A stretch of DNA of 64,000 nt from Lepidonotus clava (lineage: Eukaryota; Annelida; Polychaeta; Phyllodocida; Polynoidae), in NCBI GenBank assembly GCA_936440205.1, contig OW387149.1, positions 15,768,114 to 15,832,113 of the forward strand, written 5' to 3'. Of this stretch, positions 62,201-64,000 are shown in pieces (the stretch's first letter is position 1; each line of letters starts with the position of its first letter). Made by a program: the position numbers and the translations under genes. The notes under the pieces are model-generated. The model worked only from the letters and a program-made list of their open reading frames with translations. It made no database searches and was not told the DNA's origin.

Positions 62201-62301
62201 CTTAAATATATAAACATTTAAAACTTGACATTAGTTAGTACAGTGTTAAAAGACAAGTGGAATTGAAAAATATTTAACCCAGCTTGACAAAGCCAAATCT
62301 A

Positions 62302-62850
62302 GGGTTCCCACTCATATCTAATTTCAAATTCCCAGTGTTTCCAATGAGTCTTTCCTGTCCTATGGCAAAATTCCCCTCAATTACACACAGCAATTTGTTT
62401 AAATCTTAAAGCATTCACATGTAGAACAAATTTGGATAATCTCTTGTCAAGAAGTCAGATATCTTACATTTTAAGAATCGGAAATTCCAGAACCTGGTCA
62501 AACAGGTTTGGCAAATTTGTGAACCCTCAGTCCCTGTGTTTTGAGAGAAAAAAAAAGGCCGAAGCACCGCGACTGCTGTAAGCCATGCCAGTCAATGGCA
62601 GCCTTTCCCATAATTTTTAATGGCCTATACATTAGAGAACACCCAGACGTCCGACATTTTGTTTGTTTGTTGGGGTAGTTTAACGTCCGGCTAACCCTAG
62701 ACATCCGACGGGTCGCAGGTAATACATTGACGGTGTTATTAGAAGGTTGGTGGATCTCCTCTTAATCCTACAGTAAGTCTGATATGACTGATATACACCT
62801 CTTAATTGCTTACATTTTCCCTGTCAGGAAATGTCTTTTGCCCAGTACAA
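62302..62850. mobile_element. CAGGGTACC-related element, broken by a SINE piece
   Basis: A degraded copy (agggttcccactcatat, 'aaattcccagtgtttcc') interrupted from about 62,545 by sequence including an S1 tail (gtttgtttgttggggtag, 62,658). It resumes near 62,811 ('ttccctgtcaggaaatgtct'). Confidence 0.55.
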
Positions 62851-62851
62851 T

Positions 62852-63325
62852 AGACCTATTCACTTTAGGATGTATTGCTGGCATGATACAGAGGTCGGAC
62901 ATAATTGCACTTTTTGAAAAGTCAGCTGACACAACTGACACAAATCTGAGTGATTGAGTTAGTACTTGTGTTTTCTAAGTCAATAAGGTGTTGATAAATG
63001 AGGATGAATTATTATTTTCTCTCAATTAGGTAATTACCTCCATTTAAGGTGAACCAAAATAAGGTATGTTTTTGTGATTCTAGGGTTGGGCATTGTGGAC
63101 AAAGCTGAAGGGCTTTAACACTGTTCCCTGTGGGAAAATGCCACTTTTGCTTTCCAGTCCTACAGCTACATATTTAACATCATTTTGAAAGTAAAGCTTA
63201 TAATGTTTAGTTTTAGGTAATACTACTAAGAAAATTACTTTGAATCAAGTATGATGAACATTTTTCTATAAATGTTGATATAATAGAAATAAGGGGTGGG
63301 CTAGCTGGCAAAGTGGACAGGTCTC
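62852..63325. mobile_element. AGACCTGTCCACTTT-family element, copy c (inverted)
   Basis: The same family as 19.1 and 50.1 kb but in the opposite orientation: agacctattcactttaggat left, gcaaagtggacaggtct right. Confidence 0.78.
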
Positions 63326-63460
63326 TTAAACACTGGGTGGAGACAATTTCTTTTACATACCTTCATTCACATAGAAATAAGGGGTGGGCTAGCTGGCCAA
63401 GTGGGCAGGTCTCTTAAACACCGGGTGGAGACAATTTCTTTTACATACCTTCATTCACAG
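63285..63460. repeat. 88-bp tandem duplication
   Basis: Two units beginning agaaataaggggtgggctag at 63,285 and 63,373, straddling the right end of the element above. Each contains, on the minus strand, GAATGAAG|GTATGT, a strong donor-like word. Confidence 0.88.
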
Positions 63461-63732
63461 TCAGAATTATATATTTTTGGATCGTTTTGGTATGTATATA
63501 AGGAGCCTTCAAACTTTTACCTTTACTGTAAATAGAAATAAATTAAAGGTTCTAAGATGTTGGAAATTAGGTTTTCACTACGAATCTATAATAGCCAAAT
63601 TGTTCAATAATTTCTGATGTAAGCTTGCGAAAATAGCATGGTTGTATTTTCTAGAGTTGAATTTACCAGAGAAACTGAACATGACTCAAGACGTAGGATC
63701 TAATCTGGAATCATCTAGGCTTTATAGTTTAA

Positions 63733-64000
63733 ATGTATCAAAGGTGGTTTTTGACACCAGTGAGGCATCACATTTCAATGTTTAATGAATAATAATATTA
63801 AAGATTCAAATATTTTGATGGTATATCAGAAAAAATGATTTATTGTGGTAGGTCTGAACTGACACTATAGTGACAATCTGGAAAATAATTTAATTGCAAG
63901 CCTATAGGTTAGAAATTGACTCAGGCCTAGGGCTAAGGGGTCTGTACATCTCATACAAATCAGATTTAATATTTTGATGGTAGGTCTGAAAAAATGACAC
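63733..64000 (+). mobile_element. L element, copy 5, cut by the window end
   Basis: Left hairpin gtatcaaag/(t)tttgacac, then GAGGCATC, followed by palindromes at ~63,865 and ~64,000 with the ~135-bp spacing of the GGCGGC subfamily. The rest is outside the window. Confidence 0.78.

Overview
The window is metazoan nuclear DNA: AT-rich, gene-sparse and full of SINEs and short inverted-repeat transposons. It carries one very large split gene. The tRNA-derived SINEs with GTTTGTTTG or GAGTGAGTG tails and 'TTTTACGCC' bodies resemble repeats I associate with marine lophotrochozoans such as molluscs or brachiopods. That placement is an inference; no species can be named.

The only host gene I can support is a polycystin-1-type gene (PKD1/PKD1L/PKDREJ family) on the minus strand, from about 62.2 kb down to 2.7 kb. 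I can place 33 exons, about 5.46 kb of coding sequence or roughly 1,820 residues if all are used. From N to C terminus they give: a degenerate GAIN/GPS-like unit (62.2-43.6 kb), a linker (42.8-42.2 kb), a second GAIN unit with an intact GPS motif followed by TM1 (41.4-31.8 kb), a PLAT domain (29.1-21.7 kb), TM2-TM3 (20.5-20.2 kb), a long polar cytoplasmic loop containing repeated exon cassettes (19.0-7.3 kb), TM4-TM5 (5.5-5.2 kb), a basic linker (4.1 kb) and the TM6 exon opening the polycystin channel region (2.9-2.7 kb). Both ends lie outside the window: the ectodomain start to the right, the rest of the channel to the left. Reading phases agree at every junction except one (7,291 to 5,466), where a small exon is probably missing.

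Two features of the gene stand out. A seven-exon block is present twice in tandem with identical phases and two exon pairs of identical length (154 and 509 bp), giving two GAIN-like units, the first with a decayed GPS. In the TM3-TM4 loop a two-exon cassette of symmetric 2-2 exons occurs three times plus a lone homologous exon, so cassettes can be added or skipped without a frame change.

The introns hold: a ~1.6-2.2 kb non-coding element ('L element', four whole copies, one cut by the window end, and fragments) with terminal hairpins and a short end motif that differs between two subfamilies but matches within each copy; a set of CAG...CTG inverted-repeat elements, many with perfect 5-bp target duplications (hAT-like); two tRNA-derived SINE families; several foldback elements; a Penelope-like element remnant with inverted arms (0.33-1.53 kb); a probable solo LTR nested in another transposon (40.3-41.2 kb); and 26-bp and 13-bp minisatellites. 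No second protein gene, tRNA, rRNA or CRISPR array was seen.
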